Numbered from the stretch's first letter, positions 18,903 through 28,962 are shown. The stretch: DNA of 64,000 bases from Sphingomonas sp. PP-F2F-G114-C0414 (GCF_003688595.1 NZ_RCWT01000011.1:310001-374000), one strand, 5' to 3'. Notes: generated by a model not told the origin, from the letters alone. Numbers and translations are program-made.

Positions 18903-19457
18903 TCAGCCTCGCGGAAACTGCGTCTCCAGCCAGGCGAGCGCGTCCTCGCTCAACCGCTCGGGCAGCAGCGCGGCATCGAGCGTGATGGCGCGCTCGCCGG
19001 CCGATGGCCGTTCGAGCGTGGCCAGCTGGCTGTCGAGCAGGCTGGGCGGCATGTAATGGCCGGTGCGGCCTGCGAGACGCCGGGCGATCTCGTCGGGCGC
19101 GGTGTCGAGCAGCACGAAGGCGAGCGGCACTGTGGAGGCTTGCGAGAGTCGCTCCCGGTAGCTGCGTTTCAGCGCGGAGCAGGCGGCTACCGCAGTTCCG
19201 GTCTGATTGGCCCGATCCTCCGCCGCCACCCCGATCGCGGCGCCGAGCCGGTCGAGCCACGGCCAGCGATCGGCGTCGTCGAGCGGATGCCCCGACTCCA
19301 TCTTGGCAATATTCGCCGCGGAATGGAAATCGTCGCCTTCGAGCAGCGGACTGTGCAGGTGCCGCGCGAGCAACGCGGCCAGCGTAGACTTGCCGCTGCC
19401 GCTCACGCCCATCACGACGATGCCGTAAGGGGTCTGGGTGTTCACATGATCTGCCAC
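18903..19457 (-). CDS. gntK: Gluconokinase
   Basis: Gluconate kinase of 184 residues forming 6-phosphogluconate for the Entner-Doudoroff pathway. P-loop GVSGSGKST at residues 17-25, the substrate segment LLEGDDFHSAANIAKMESGH, ACSALKRSYRERL, and the lid GRTGHYMPPSLLDSQLATLE are all typical of GntK. It is divergent from the second GH55-like gene (170-base shared promoter region) and convergent with the GntR gene. Confidence 0.95.
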   Translation of the reverse strand: MADHVNTQTPYGIVVMGVSGSGKSTLAALLARHLHSPLLEGDDFHSAANIAKMESGHPLDDADRWPWLDRLGAAIGVAAEDRANQTGTAVAACSALKRSYRERLSQASTVPLAFVLLDTAPDEIARRLAGRTGHYMPPSLLDSQLATLERPSAGERAITLDAALLPERLSEDALAWLETQFPRG

Positions 19458-19627
19458 CAGCGGTCGATATCCTTCGCAACGACCGAACGGCCGGGTGTCG
19501 ATACGCCGCTATCGATCAGATGTTCCGGATTGGCCATTACGACCTTTGTCGCAATCGTCGCGCGCGACGCGGCAGCCTATCGCTTCCCGTACAGCGGGAA
19601 ACGGCCCTCATCGAAGGACGCACAGTC

Positions 19628-22600
19628 ATGACGGCCAGATTTACCGCCGGTTTCGCAGCCCCTCTCCTGGTCGGGCTGCTGGTCGGAGTGTCCGCCCCAG
19701 CGCTAGCCTCGACCTCGGTGTTCGCCACCGCGCCCGTCGATCCGCGTGCGATCACGGTCGCGGCGCGCGGCGACGGCGTCACCGACGACAGCGCAGCGAT
19801 CCAGCGCGCGATCGATGCGGCCGCGGCCGCGTCGAAGAACACCGGCGCGGGCGGCATCGTCTTCCTGCCCGCCGGCCGCTACCGGATCACGCGCACGCTC
19901 TACATGCGGCCGGGCGTCCGCCTGTTCGGGGTCGGCAGGGCCCGCCCGGTGCTCCTGCTCGCGCCTTCGACCCCGGGGTTCCAGCGTGGCGTCGGCAGCA
20001 TGGTCTTCTTCACCGGCACCCCCGCTGCAACTCCGGGATCACCGCCGGCACCGCCCGTTCCGGTCCCGCCGCCGACCAGCGTACCATTCGATCCGGCGAT
20101 CGCCGATGCCAATTCGGGCACCTTCTACACCGCGCTGTCGAATGTCGATTTCGAGATCGGCGAGGGCAATCCCGCGGCCACAGCGGTCCGCTTCCACGCG
20201 GCGCAGCACGCCTATCTCAGCCATATCGACTTCCACCTGGGTTCGGCGCTGGCAGGCGTCTACCAGGTCGGCAATTTGGCTCAGGACCTGAAGTTCTTCG
20301 GAGGCCGCTACGGGATCCTGACTGAGAAGACCTCGCCGGCGTGGCAGTTCACGCTGCTCGATTCGGTGTTCGAGGGTCAGCGCGACGCGGCGATCCGCGA
20401 GCACGAGGCCGGGCTGACGCTGGTGAATACCGTGATCCGCAACGTCCCCGTCGGGATCGAGATCGATCGCGGCTATGGCGACTGGCTGTGGGGCAAGGAC
20501 GTCCGGTTCGAGAACGTCGCCAAGGCAGGCATCGTCATCAGCAACGAGGGCAATGCCTATACGCAGATCGGCTTCGACAACGCGGTCGGGCAGAACACGC
20601 CGACCTTCGCGCGCTTTCGCGACAGCGGCCGCACGGTCGCCGGGCCCGCCGCACGTTACCGCGTCCGCGCGTTTACGTACGGTCTGACTCTTCCCGCGCT
20701 CGGCACCACGGGCAGCTTCGCGACGCGGATGGACGCGACGCCACTGTCCAAGGTCGACCGTCCGCGCGACGCCGCGATCCGCGCACTGCCGCCCGTATCG
20801 GCCTGGACCAACGTCCGCGATCTCGGCGTGCGCGGCGACGATGCGACCGACGACACCGCCGCGATTCAGCGCGCGATCGACGGTCACCGCGTGCTGTATT
20901 TCCCGGCCGGGTTCTACCGCGTCACCGACACGCTGAAGCTGCGTGCGGATAGCGTCCTGATTGGCCTTCATCCCAGCCTGACGCAGATCGTCCTCGCCGA
21001 AAACAGCCCGGCGTATCGCGGCGTCGGCAGCCCCCGCGCGCTGATCGAAAGCGCAAAAGGCGGCGCCGCGATCGTCTCGGGGCTCGGGCTGTTCACCGGC
21101 GGCAGCAATCCGCGCGCGACCGCCTTGCTGTGGCGCGCGGGCGAGCATTCGCTGGTCGACGACGTGAAGTTCCAGGGCGGCCACGGTACCTTTGCCGCCG
21201 ATGGCAGCCGCTTCGATCCCTACAACGCGACGCATACCGCCGACATCGACCCGGCCAAGCGCTGGGACGGGCAATATGCGAGCCTGTGGGTCACCGACGG
21301 CGGCGGTGGCACGTTCAACGGCGTGTGGACGCCCGATACCTATGCCGCCGCCGGCCTCCACGTGTCGAACACCAGCACGCCGGGCTATGTCTACCAGATG
21401 TCGGCCGAACATCACCGGCGTGCCGAGATCGTCCTCGACGGCGTCCGCAACTGGCAGTTCCTCGCGCCGCAGACCGAAGAGGAAGCGGGCGAAAGCCGGG
21501 CGACCGTCGCGCTCGAGGTGCGCAATTCGCGCGACATCCTGTTCGCCAATCTCCACGCCTACCGCGTCACGCGGTCGCTCGAGCCGGCGCGCGCGGCGGT
21601 GACGCTGTACGGCTCGACCGACATCCGGTTCCGCAACGTCCATGTGAACGCGGAGAGCGGCTTTTCGACCTGCGACGCCAACGGTTGCGGCACGTATCTG
21701 CGCGCGAGCAAATATCCGTACGAAAACGCGATCGTCGATGTCACACGCGGCACCGAGATGCGCGAGCGCGAGTTCGCGGTACTGGACGTGACCGATACGC
21801 CGGCCCCAGCTGCCCCTGCCCCGCTCGCTTCCGTCAAGCAGGTCGCCGACGGCTTCTATTCGCTCGGCGGCGGCGCGGTGGATGCTGCGGGGAAACTGTA
21901 TTTCGTCGACCGCCAGTTCCAGCGCATTCATGGCTGGTCGGAAAAGGACGGCCTGTCGATCGTTGCCGATGCGCCGCTCGATCCCGTCAATTTGGCGATC
22001 GATCGGTCGGGTACGCTGATCGTGCTCTCGTCCGCAGGCCCGGCGGGCACGGTCTACGCGATCGACCCGGCGAAACCGCAGGACGTGCGCGCGATCGCAC
22101 CGACACCGGTCGCCGCGCGCACCGGTGCCGCGGTCGCACTGCCCGGCAGCGTCTGGAACAACGGCGAATTCCGCGATCAATACGATGCCGAGACCGACCA
22201 TTTCATGACCTTGGCGGAGATGTTCGCGCGCGATGCCGCGGTCGCCAAGCCGCTGGAATATGTCTCGCCCGACAATAGCCTCGTACTGCCCGCCTACCGC
22301 GTCTGGCAGCAGGGGCCGGCGAACCATCTCGGCTGGCGCTTTTCCGATACGCTCGACACCTATGGCTTCGTCACCGGCCGGGTCGGCGCGCGCGTGCACA
22401 TCGTTAACGGATCCGAGGACACGACCTATACCGGGCTGCTCGGCCGCGGCGGCGCGATCACCGACCTGAAGCGCTTCGCGACCCGCGGCGGGGAGAGCGT
22501 CGCGACCGGCCCGGACGGATGCGTCTACGTCGCCAACGGACAGGTGTTCGTCTACGCGGCGGACGGTCACGAACAGGGCCGTATCGATATTCCCGAACGG

Positions 22601-22684
22601 CCGCTGCAACTGCTGTTCGGCGGTGCCGACGGACGGACGCTCTACATCCTCACGCACCACGCGCTCTACACCGCCCGCCCCTGA
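19628..22684 (+). CDS. Secreted double beta-helix (GH55-like) protein with C-terminal gluconolactonase-type propeller, copy 2
   Basis: Exported paralogue of the 13281-16280 product, 1018 residues, with signal peptide FAAPLLVGLLVGVSAPALAS. Same order: beta-helix 1 from about 38 (DPRAITVAARGDGVTDDS), beta-helix 2 from about 400 (DLGVRGDDATDDTAAIQRAI), the QMSAEHHRRAEIVLDGVRNW...LAPQTEEE motif (Glu594), then a propeller (AVDAAGKLYFVDRQFQRIHG; ERPLQLLFGGADGRTLY). Copy 2 carries a Pro-rich insert near residue 145 and an extra loop near 540 absent from copy 1, so the two may differ in substrate. ATG at 19628 has GAAGGA 9 bases upstream; an upstream in-frame start lacks a signal peptide. Followed by a TonB receptor on the same strand. 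Confidence 0.8.
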   Translation: MTARFTAGFAAPLLVGLLVGVSAPALASTSVFATAPVDPRAITVAARGDGVTDDSAAIQRAIDAAAAASKNTGAGGIVFLPAGRYRITRTLYMRPGVRLFGVGRARPVLLLAPSTPGFQRGVGSMVFFTGTPAATPGSPPAPPVPVPPPTSVPFDPAIADANSGTFYTALSNVDFEIGEGNPAATAVRFHAAQHAYLSHIDFHLGSALAGVYQVGNLAQDLKFFGGRYGILTEKTSPAWQFTLLDSVFEGQRDAAIREHEAGLTLVNTVIRNVPVGIEIDRGYGDWLWGKDVRFENVAKAGIVISNEGNAYTQIGFDNAVGQNTPTFARFRDSGRTVAGPAARYRVRAFTYGLTLPALGTTGSFATRMDATPLSKVDRPRDAAIRALPPVSAWTNVRDLGVRGDDATDDTAAIQRAIDGHRVLYFPAGFYRVTDTLKLRADSVLIGLHPSLTQIVLAENSPAYRGVGSPRALIESAKGGAAIVSGLGLFTGGSNPRATALLWRAGEHSLVDDVKFQGGHGTFAADGSRFDPYNATHTADIDPAKRWDGQYASLWVTDGGGGTFNGVWTPDTYAAAGLHVSNTSTPGYVYQMSAEHHRRAEIVLDGVRNWQFLAPQTEEEAGESRATVALEVRNSRDILFANLHAYRVTRSLEPARAAVTLYGSTDIRFRNVHVNAESGFSTCDANGCGTYLRASKYPYENAIVDVTRGTEMREREFAVLDVTDTPAPAAPAPLASVKQVADGFYSLGGGAVDAAGKLYFVDRQFQRIHGWSEKDGLSIVADAPLDPVNLAIDRSGTLIVLSSAGPAGTVYAIDPAKPQDVRAIAPTPVAARTGAAVALPGSVWNNGEFRDQYDAETDHFMTLAEMFARDAAVAKPLEYVSPDNSLVLPAYRVWQQGPANHLGWRFSDTLDTYGFVTGRVGARVHIVNGSEDTTYTGLLGRGGAITDLKRFATRGGESVATGPDGCVYVANGQVFVYAADGHEQGRIDIPERPLQLLFGGADGRTLYILTHHALYTARP

Positions 22685-22830
22685 TCGCCGCTGACCGGTA
22701 GCCTCCCCGTCCCGAATGAAATGCGACGATGGTCGTAGATGCCCGGCTGCATCGCATGCGGTAGAACGCCGCGACAATCGAGCTTTGGCCGAGCCGAACA
22801 CGGCCGATGCGAAGTGCAAAAAGGGGACGG

Positions 22831-25800
22831 ATGATGGAATTGGTCACGCACGACCGGCGCTTGAGCAGAGGCCTGTTTGGTAGCGCTACTAGCATGGCGG
22901 TACTCGCGACGGCGCTGCTGTGCGCGCCGGCGATCGCGCAGACCGTCCCGCCCGCCACGACTGCGACCCCGGCCACCACTGCGGCCCCAACCGAAGCGCC
23001 CGCCGCCACGCCACAGTCGCTACCCGCCGATGCTGCAGATGCCGAGCGGTCGCCTGCGTCGGCCAGCGACATCGTCGTGACCGGCACGCGCATCACCTCA
23101 AGCGGGTTCAACGCGCCGACCCCGACGACGGTGATCGGCGAGGAGCAGATCCTCAAGAACGCGCAGCCGAACATCTTCACCACCGTGGCGCAGCTGCCGT
23201 CGCTGCAGGGCTCGACCGGCGCCAGCACGGGTACCTTCAGCACGTCGAGCGGATCGCAGGGCCTGAGTTCGTTCTCGCTGCGCGGGCTCGGCACGATCCG
23301 CACGCTGACGCTGCTCGACGGCCAGCGGGTGGTCGGCGCAAACGTGACGGGCGTGCCCGACATCAGCCAGTTCCCGCAGTTGCTGATCAAGCGCGTCGAC
23401 ATCGTCACCGGCGGCGCATCGGCGTCCTACGGCTCGGACGCGGTCGGCGGCGTCATCAATTTCATCACGGATACGCGCTTCACCGGGTTCAAGGGCAATA
23501 TCCAGACCGGCGTGACCACGTACGGCGACGACGGCCAGGTGCTGGTCCAGGCCGCGGTCGGCAAGAGCTTCGCCGGCGACAAGCTCCACGTCATCCTGAG
23601 CGGCGAATATTCGCACGAAGAGGGCGTCGGCCCCGGCAATTTCGGCGAAGACCTCGCCGGCAGTCGCGACTGGTATCGCGCGACCACGCTGGTCGACACC
23701 GGCATCCGCAACAACGGCTCGCCGCAGTTCCTCTACCGCGATCACGGCCAGGCCTATCAATACACGAAGTACGGCCTGATCAGCGCCGGCCCGCTCCAGG
23801 GCACCGCGTTCGACGCCAACGGCCAGCCCTTCCAGTTCCAGTACGGCTCGAACGGCGTCCCCGCGAAGAACGCGGCGGGCACCGTCAACGGCTGTTATGT
23901 CGGGTTCTGCGTCGGCGGCGACCAGTCGGGGCATGTCGGATCGGGCACGTCGCTGCAATCGGGGCTGCAGCGCCTCAACGGCTATACGCGAATCGGCTAC
24001 GACTTCGCCCCCGACAACGAAGTGTATTTCACCGCCAACATCGCGCAGGTGAAGTCCGACAACCAGCCCAACCCCGGCGCATCGAAGACCGGGCTGACGA
24101 TCCAGTGCGCCAACCCGTATCTGCCCGCCTCGATCTCGGCCGCGTGCGCCGCCAACGGCATCACCAATTTCCAATACGGCCTGAGCAACGCGATCCTGCC
24201 CAACATCCACGTCAACACCGATCGGCGGCAATACCGCTTCGTCGGCGGGGTGAAGGGCAAGGCGAGCATACTCGGGACCAGCTGGACCTATGACGCGTCG
24301 TACGAGCACGGCATCAACACCACCGACATCCGCGTCGACAACATCAGCCTGACCGGACGCTACAACCAGGCGATCAACGCGGTCCGGCTGAACGGCGAGA
24401 TCGTCTGCGCCAATGCCGCCGCGCGCGCCGGCGGATGCCAGCCGATCAACATCTTCGGCGGCACCACGCCGTCGGCGGCCGCGCTTGCCTATATCGTCCC
24501 CGCGAACGGGCCGTTCCAGCACACCAAGCAGACGCAGGACGCCGCCGCGGTCAGCATCTCGGGCGAACCGCTGACGTTGTGGGCGGGGCCGCTCGCGGTC
24601 GCTGCCGGCGCCGAATACCGCCGCGAATTCTACCGCGTGAACGCCGATCCTTACGGCGCGGGCGTGTCCGACCTCAGCCCGAACTCGACGCTGTATCCGT
24701 CCGATCCGTCGCTGCTGCCCGCCGGCAACAACTGGTATGCGGGCAATTACAAGAACGGCACCGGCAAGTACGACGTGGTCGAGAGCTTCCTCGAGCTGAA
24801 CCTGCCGGTCCTCAATTCGGACACGCTGGGCCGCGCGAACGTCAACGCCGCGGGCCGCGCGACGCATTATTCAACGTCGGGCAACGTCTATGCGTGGAAG
24901 GTCGGCGGCACCTGGGAGACCCCGTTCGACGGCTTCCGCCTGCGCGCCGTCACCTCGCGCGACGTCCGCGCGCCGAACCTGTCCGAACTGTTCGCCGCGC
25001 CGACGACGACGACCGTGCCGAACTTCACCGACCCGTTCCGCAACACGCAGGTGCTGATCATCCAGAACACGATCGGCAATTCGGCGCTGCGCCCCGAAAT
25101 CGCGCGCAGCACCGAAGCCGGTATCGTGCTGGCCAAGCCGAAATGGGCACCGGGGCTCAGCCTGTCGTTCGACTATTACACGATCAAGCTGAACGACGTC
25201 GTCTCCAGCCTGACCGCGGCGCAGATCGTCAACCTGTGTTTCCAGGGCAATACGGAGACCTGCGACAGCTTCAATCTGCAGAACACGGCGGGCCCGAATT
25301 TCGTCAACGTCCAGTCGTTCAACCTCGCCTCGATCAAGACCAACGGGTTCGATATCGAGGGCAGCTATCAGTGGCGCCGGCCGCTCGGCATCGCCGGCAA
25401 CCTGACCGTGCGCGCGCTCGCCACGCACGTCATCAAGTTCGTCACCGATCCCGGCCTGCCCGGCACGATCCCGGTCGACAGTGCGGGCGCGAACTCGGGC
25501 GCGACCCCCAGCTGGAAATGGCTCGCGACGCAGAGCTACGACACCGATCAGTTCAGCCTCACGCTGCAGCAACGCTGGTTCAGCGACGGCGTGATCGGCA
25601 ACCAGTACGTCGTCTGCTCGGCGGGGAACTGCCCGGTATCGACGGGCAACAACCCGACCATCGACTACAACAAGATGAAGGGCGCGTTCTACTTCGACAT
25701 CGGCGGCGCGGTGAACGTCACCAAGCAGGTCAGCATGTTCTTCAAGGTCGACAATCTGTTCGACCATGATCCCGAGCCCTCGCCGCAGACCAACACCGGG

Positions 25801-25872
25801 CTCGACGTGAACCCGGCGCTCTACGACACGCTCGGCCGCTTCTACCGCATCGGCGTCCGCGCGCGGTTCTGA
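22831..25872 (+). CDS. TonB-dependent receptor
   Basis: Outer-membrane receptor of about 1013 residues. A signal peptide (SMAVLATALLCAPAIAQ) leads to a Pro/Thr/Ala-rich linker, then the TonB box-like region ASDIVVTGTRITSSGFNAP and the plug (LRGLGTIRTLTLLDGQRVVG; GGASASYGSDAVGGVINFIT). A long barrel ends in FYRIGVRARF with C-terminal phenylalanine. The size fits the sphingomonad receptor class importing oligosaccharides and similar substrates. ATG at 22831 follows AGGGGACGG; ATG 22834 is equally possible. It lies 146 bases downstream of GH55-like copy 2 on the same strand, so it is the presumed uptake port of this locus. Confidence 0.9.
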   Translation: MMELVTHDRRLSRGLFGSATSMAVLATALLCAPAIAQTVPPATTATPATTAAPTEAPAATPQSLPADAADAERSPASASDIVVTGTRITSSGFNAPTPTTVIGEEQILKNAQPNIFTTVAQLPSLQGSTGASTGTFSTSSGSQGLSSFSLRGLGTIRTLTLLDGQRVVGANVTGVPDISQFPQLLIKRVDIVTGGASASYGSDAVGGVINFITDTRFTGFKGNIQTGVTTYGDDGQVLVQAAVGKSFAGDKLHVILSGEYSHEEGVGPGNFGEDLAGSRDWYRATTLVDTGIRNNGSPQFLYRDHGQAYQYTKYGLISAGPLQGTAFDANGQPFQFQYGSNGVPAKNAAGTVNGCYVGFCVGGDQSGHVGSGTSLQSGLQRLNGYTRIGYDFAPDNEVYFTANIAQVKSDNQPNPGASKTGLTIQCANPYLPASISAACAANGITNFQYGLSNAILPNIHVNTDRRQYRFVGGVKGKASILGTSWTYDASYEHGINTTDIRVDNISLTGRYNQAINAVRLNGEIVCANAAARAGGCQPINIFGGTTPSAAALAYIVPANGPFQHTKQTQDAAAVSISGEPLTLWAGPLAVAAGAEYRREFYRVNADPYGAGVSDLSPNSTLYPSDPSLLPAGNNWYAGNYKNGTGKYDVVESFLELNLPVLNSDTLGRANVNAAGRATHYSTSGNVYAWKVGGTWETPFDGFRLRAVTSRDVRAPNLSELFAAPTTTTVPNFTDPFRNTQVLIIQNTIGNSALRPEIARSTEAGIVLAKPKWAPGLSLSFDYYTIKLNDVVSSLTAAQIVNLCFQGNTETCDSFNLQNTAGPNFVNVQSFNLASIKTNGFDIEGSYQWRRPLGIAGNLTVRALATHVIKFVTDPGLPGTIPVDSAGANSGATPSWKWLATQSYDTDQFSLTLQQRWFSDGVIGNQYVVCSAGNCPVSTGNNPTIDYNKMKGAFYFDIGGAVNVTKQVSMFFKVDNLFDHDPEPSPQTNTGLDVNPALYDTLGRFYRIGVRARF

Positions 25873-26359
25873 TGGAAGGGCGGCAGGCGGCGTATTCAGC
25901 GCCGACTGCCGCCCTCTTTCAAGACGGAGAAATACCCAGGAATACCTTTTGCGGCGCGGCGAAATCGGTCGCCTGCCGGATCGACGCATTCCGCCCCAGC
26001 GCCGCTTCTAGGTTCGCGACCGGTATGTTCCGCTGGCGATGACCAGCGGGCTGGTGCCGGCCGATCCCAAGACGACATGGTCGCCGCAATCCGGGGATTG
26101 CGAGGGCAAGACCGTGATGGTGATCGCGGGCTATAGCGTACCGTCCTGACCGATCGCACCGACGCGAACCTGTGTCCGAACCGGCGCTGGTTGGTCAGGC
26201 GTCCAGTCGCGAGGACGGCTACGCGGTCGGTGCCGTCCCGTCGGCATCGACGATATTTCCGTTCGATACCATGCAGGTACGGAAGGATCGCGGGAGAATC
26301 GCCATGATGCGTTAACCATCGCCGCGTAGGGCCGCAGTCGGACTTTGAGAAAGTATACG
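25873..26359. other. Gene-free interval
   Basis: No supported gene in these 487 bases. A 36-codon open frame at 26039-26149 exists, but it has no recognisable family and no convincing ribosome site; it could be a remnant. The interval must hold the promoter of the chemoreceptor-like gene that follows. Confidence 0.5.
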
Positions 26360-27388
26360 ATGCCCCGACGCATACGTGCCCTGCTGACCGCGCTGAGCGA
26401 CAAGGTTACCGCGCATGCCGATCAGGCGGAGGCGATCGCCGGGCGGACCAACCTGCTGGCGCTGAACGCGACGATCGAGGCCGCGCGTGCGGGCGAGGCG
26501 GGACGCGGGTTCACGGTCGTCGCGCAGGAAGTGAAGCATCTGGCGGCAAGCGCGCGGAGTTCGGCCCGCGCGTTTCGCGACGAAGTCCTGCATTACCTGC
26601 AGCACGGCGCGGTGATCGCAAGCGAGCTGGCGAAGGACATGGAGGGCGGGCGGCTTGCCGACCTTGCCCAGTCGATCGCGGATACGCTAGCGCGCACGCT
26701 GTACGACCGCTCGATCGACGTCCGGATGCTGGCCACCGACCATTCGATCAGCGAAGCGCTGCTGCTCGGGCGTTCGTCGCCGCAGATCGAGGCGCGCGCG
26801 TTGAAGCGGTTGCAGTCGCTGCTCAATTGCTCGCCCTATTTCCTGAACGCGTTCGTCGTCGACGCGGAGGGGCATGTCGCGGTCTGCGCGCACGCGAACG
26901 CTGCCGTCCGCACGGTGAATTTCAAGAATTACGACCAGTTTCGCAGCGCCATGTCCGCGCCGCTTACCACCGAATGGATGACCGACGCGGTGTGGAGGAA
27001 CCCGTGGTCGAGCGACCGCAATGTGCTGATCTACGTCGCGCCGATCCGGATCGAAGAGGTGACGATCGGCGCCTGCTATCTCGAATTCGATTTCGAGGGT
27101 CAGGCGGCGGCGGTGATGAACGTCATCAATCGCACCGCTGCCAACGCCGTCGCCACCATCATAGACCGCGCCGACCGCGTCGTCGCCACGACGGGACGCT
27201 ACGCCTACCACAGCACCTATCCGCATCTGATCGCCGCCGGCGGGACAATGGTCCAGTCGTCCGACGGTCTCAACATCGCCCAGGCAGCCGTCATATCCAG
27301 CTACGGTATCAGCGGGATCGATCTGAGATGCGTCATCGAGGAGCATGTCGCGACGGATGACGAAATCAGTCGGGCATTGATGGGATAG
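26360..27388 (+). CDS. Soluble chemoreceptor-tip protein with C-terminal cache-like sensor region
   Basis: 342 residues, no transmembrane segment. Residues about 14-70 carry the highly conserved chemoreceptor hairpin tip ([34 protein letters not shown]), the part that contacts CheA and CheW. The remainder (about 90-330) resembles a PAS/cache-type sensor: a helix, [39 protein letters not shown], and a second module with [15 protein letters not shown]. Only a short half of the signalling coiled coil is present, and it precedes the sensor, the reverse of normal receptors. ATG at 26360 is chosen; a TTG at 26345 is also in frame. Flanked by a TonB receptor upstream, and convergent with the metal operon downstream. 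Confidence 0.75.
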   Translation: MPRRIRALLTALSDKVTAHADQAEAIAGRTNLLALNATIEAARAGEAGRGFTVVAQEVKHLAASARSSARAFRDEVLHYLQHGAVIASELAKDMEGGRLADLAQSIADTLARTLYDRSIDVRMLATDHSISEALLLGRSSPQIEARALKRLQSLLNCSPYFLNAFVVDAEGHVAVCAHANAAVRTVNFKNYDQFRSAMSAPLTTEWMTDAVWRNPWSSDRNVLIYVAPIRIEEVTIGACYLEFDFEGQAAAVMNVINRTAANAVATIIDRADRVVATTGRYAYHSTYPHLIAAGGTMVQSSDGLNIAQAAVISSYGISGIDLRCVIEEHVATDDEISRALMG

Positions 27389-27513
27389 GTCGCATGCGAC
27401 GCCAAACCGTATTGCGGCTTTTCCCTATCGATCTCTTTGTTCGACCTTGGCCTCGGATCACCAATGGCTGTTTTTGAAATTGGGACCGGAGGCATTTCGA
27501 GCGAAGCCGGCGC

Positions 27514-28962
27514 CTAATGGATTTTGCGTAGGCGCTGGATGCCCAGCACGACGCCGGTGAGGCTGAACAGGAAGCCGAGCAGCAACGGGATCAGCACGAC
27601 GATCCGACGCAGCAACGGGCGCGTGGCGAGGCCGGGTACGTTGAAAGTGTGGAGCGCGTAATAGATCCAGGCGTAGCGCGCGCGGCTGTCATCCATCACC
27701 GTCAGCAATTGCCCGTCGACGCCGTCCGCGTAGACATCGGGGAGCGCGTTACCGCTTAGCGTAACGCGCAGGGCCGTCGCAGGCCAGCCTTCCGCCAAGG
27801 CATAGGTCGCGGTCGGATCGATCGGGGCGACGCTGAAACCCGACGCGTCGGGAAATGCGACGAGCACCGCCTTGCCGATCCTGTCTTGAAGCGTCGCGGG
27901 CGCTATCCGCGTATAGTCGCCATCATAGGTCAGTGCCGTTCCGTCGGGTTGCCACGCGACCGAGAGGCTCCGACCGCCGACGACCGTGAAGTCGAGTTGC
28001 CTGGTATCCGCCGGAATGGCGGTCGGCAGGTCGTTCGGCAGCGCGGTGGCCAAGGGGGCTCCAGCATAGCGCGCTGCCTGCTCGGCGGTGGGCTGACCGC
28101 GCGAGAACAGGCGGCCGTGGTCCATCGACAGCCAGCCGCTCAGCGTCCAGCTCAGCACGAAGACGCTCGCGAACAGGCCGAGCAGATGGTGCCACCGCAT
28201 CCAGCGCTGGCGGTACGGGGTAAACGACGGCGTGCGCAGACGGCGCGCCGCGAGCATGCGGATGATGCCGAGGATCGTGCCGGCCATCGCCACGAGCAGC
28301 GCGACGAACGACAGGATCCACACCGTCCGGTCCCACGTGGTGAAGCTCGACCGCAGCGGCGTGAAATACGCCCAGTGCAGCACGGCGCCGACCCAGTTCC
28401 AGCCGCGATCGGCGGCACTGGTGCGCTGGACCAGTTCGCCGGTCCTGGCCGAGCGATAGAGGCTCGTCCCGCGTCCGTCGGCGAGGTCGATCCGGTAAAA
28501 CGGGCGGAGCGGATCGAAGCGGTTGTGGACGACCCACTGGTCGTAGGTAATCTTGACCGGGATCGTCGTGCCGGGCGGTGCGCCCCGGTCCGCGGCAATG
28601 TCTTCGGGGGTCAGATCGCCCAGCCGCCGACCCGATCGCGCATCGATCGCGATCGTCCCGTCCGGCGTGGTGGCGATATACGCGGGCGCACCACTCCGCT
28701 GGACGAGGCGCAACGCGGCCGGCCGGCCGGCGGCGATCGCTGCGCCGCGCGGCGAGATCGCCACCGCGCCGACGTCGATCGGCGCCTCCAGTCGCAGCTG
28801 GTCGGCGTGAGACAGCGACGGAAACGGCTTGAACAGCAACACCGCCCCACTCGCGAACCAGAGCCCGAAGATCAGGCAGGTCGCGACGCCGAGCCAGCGG
28901 TGGAACCAGACGAGCGTCTTGATCGCCTGACGACGCCGCGCGTTCGCCCTAGAATCTGGCAA
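27514..28962 (-). CDS. PepSY-associated transmembrane protein
   Basis: Inner-membrane protein of about 482 residues. TM1 follows the start (LVWFHRWLGVATCLIFGLWF), two or three more helices lie in the middle (VWILSFVALLVAMAGTILGI; HHLLGLFASVFVLSWTLSGW), and one is near the end (RIVVLIPLLLGFLFSLTGVV). Periplasmic PepSY-type segments lie between, including TTPDGTIAIDARSGRRLGDL. Such proteins often follow TonB siderophore receptors and are thought to act in periplasmic reduction or release of metal. TTG at 28962 is the only plausible start near the predicted N-terminus and overlaps the end of the receptor gene by 14 bases. Last gene of the metal operon. Confidence 0.82.
   Translation of the reverse strand: MPDSRANARRRQAIKTLVWFHRWLGVATCLIFGLWFASGAVLLFKPFPSLSHADQLRLEAPIDVGAVAISPRGAAIAAGRPAALRLVQRSGAPAYIATTPDGTIAIDARSGRRLGDLTPEDIAADRGAPPGTTIPVKITYDQWVVHNRFDPLRPFYRIDLADGRGTSLYRSARTGELVQRTSAADRGWNWVGAVLHWAYFTPLRSSFTTWDRTVWILSFVALLVAMAGTILGIIRMLAARRLRTPSFTPYRQRWMRWHHLLGLFASVFVLSWTLSGWLSMDHGRLFSRGQPTAEQAARYAGAPLATALPNDLPTAIPADTRQLDFTVVGGRSLSVAWQPDGTALTYDGDYTRIAPATLQDRIGKAVLVAFPDASGFSVAPIDPTATYALAEGWPATALRVTLSGNALPDVYADGVDGQLLTVMDDSRARYAWIYYALHTFNVPGLATRPLLRRIVVLIPLLLGFLFSLTGVVLGIQRLRKIH

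Noticed and set aside
26039..26149. 36-codon open frame upstream of the chemoreceptor-like gene
   Set aside because: No recognisable family, no ribosome site and too short to judge; left as an unsupported remnant.
26345..26362. Alternative TTG start of the chemoreceptor-like gene
   Set aside because: The ATG five codons later is preferred; the added residues carry no feature and neither start has a strong ribosome site.
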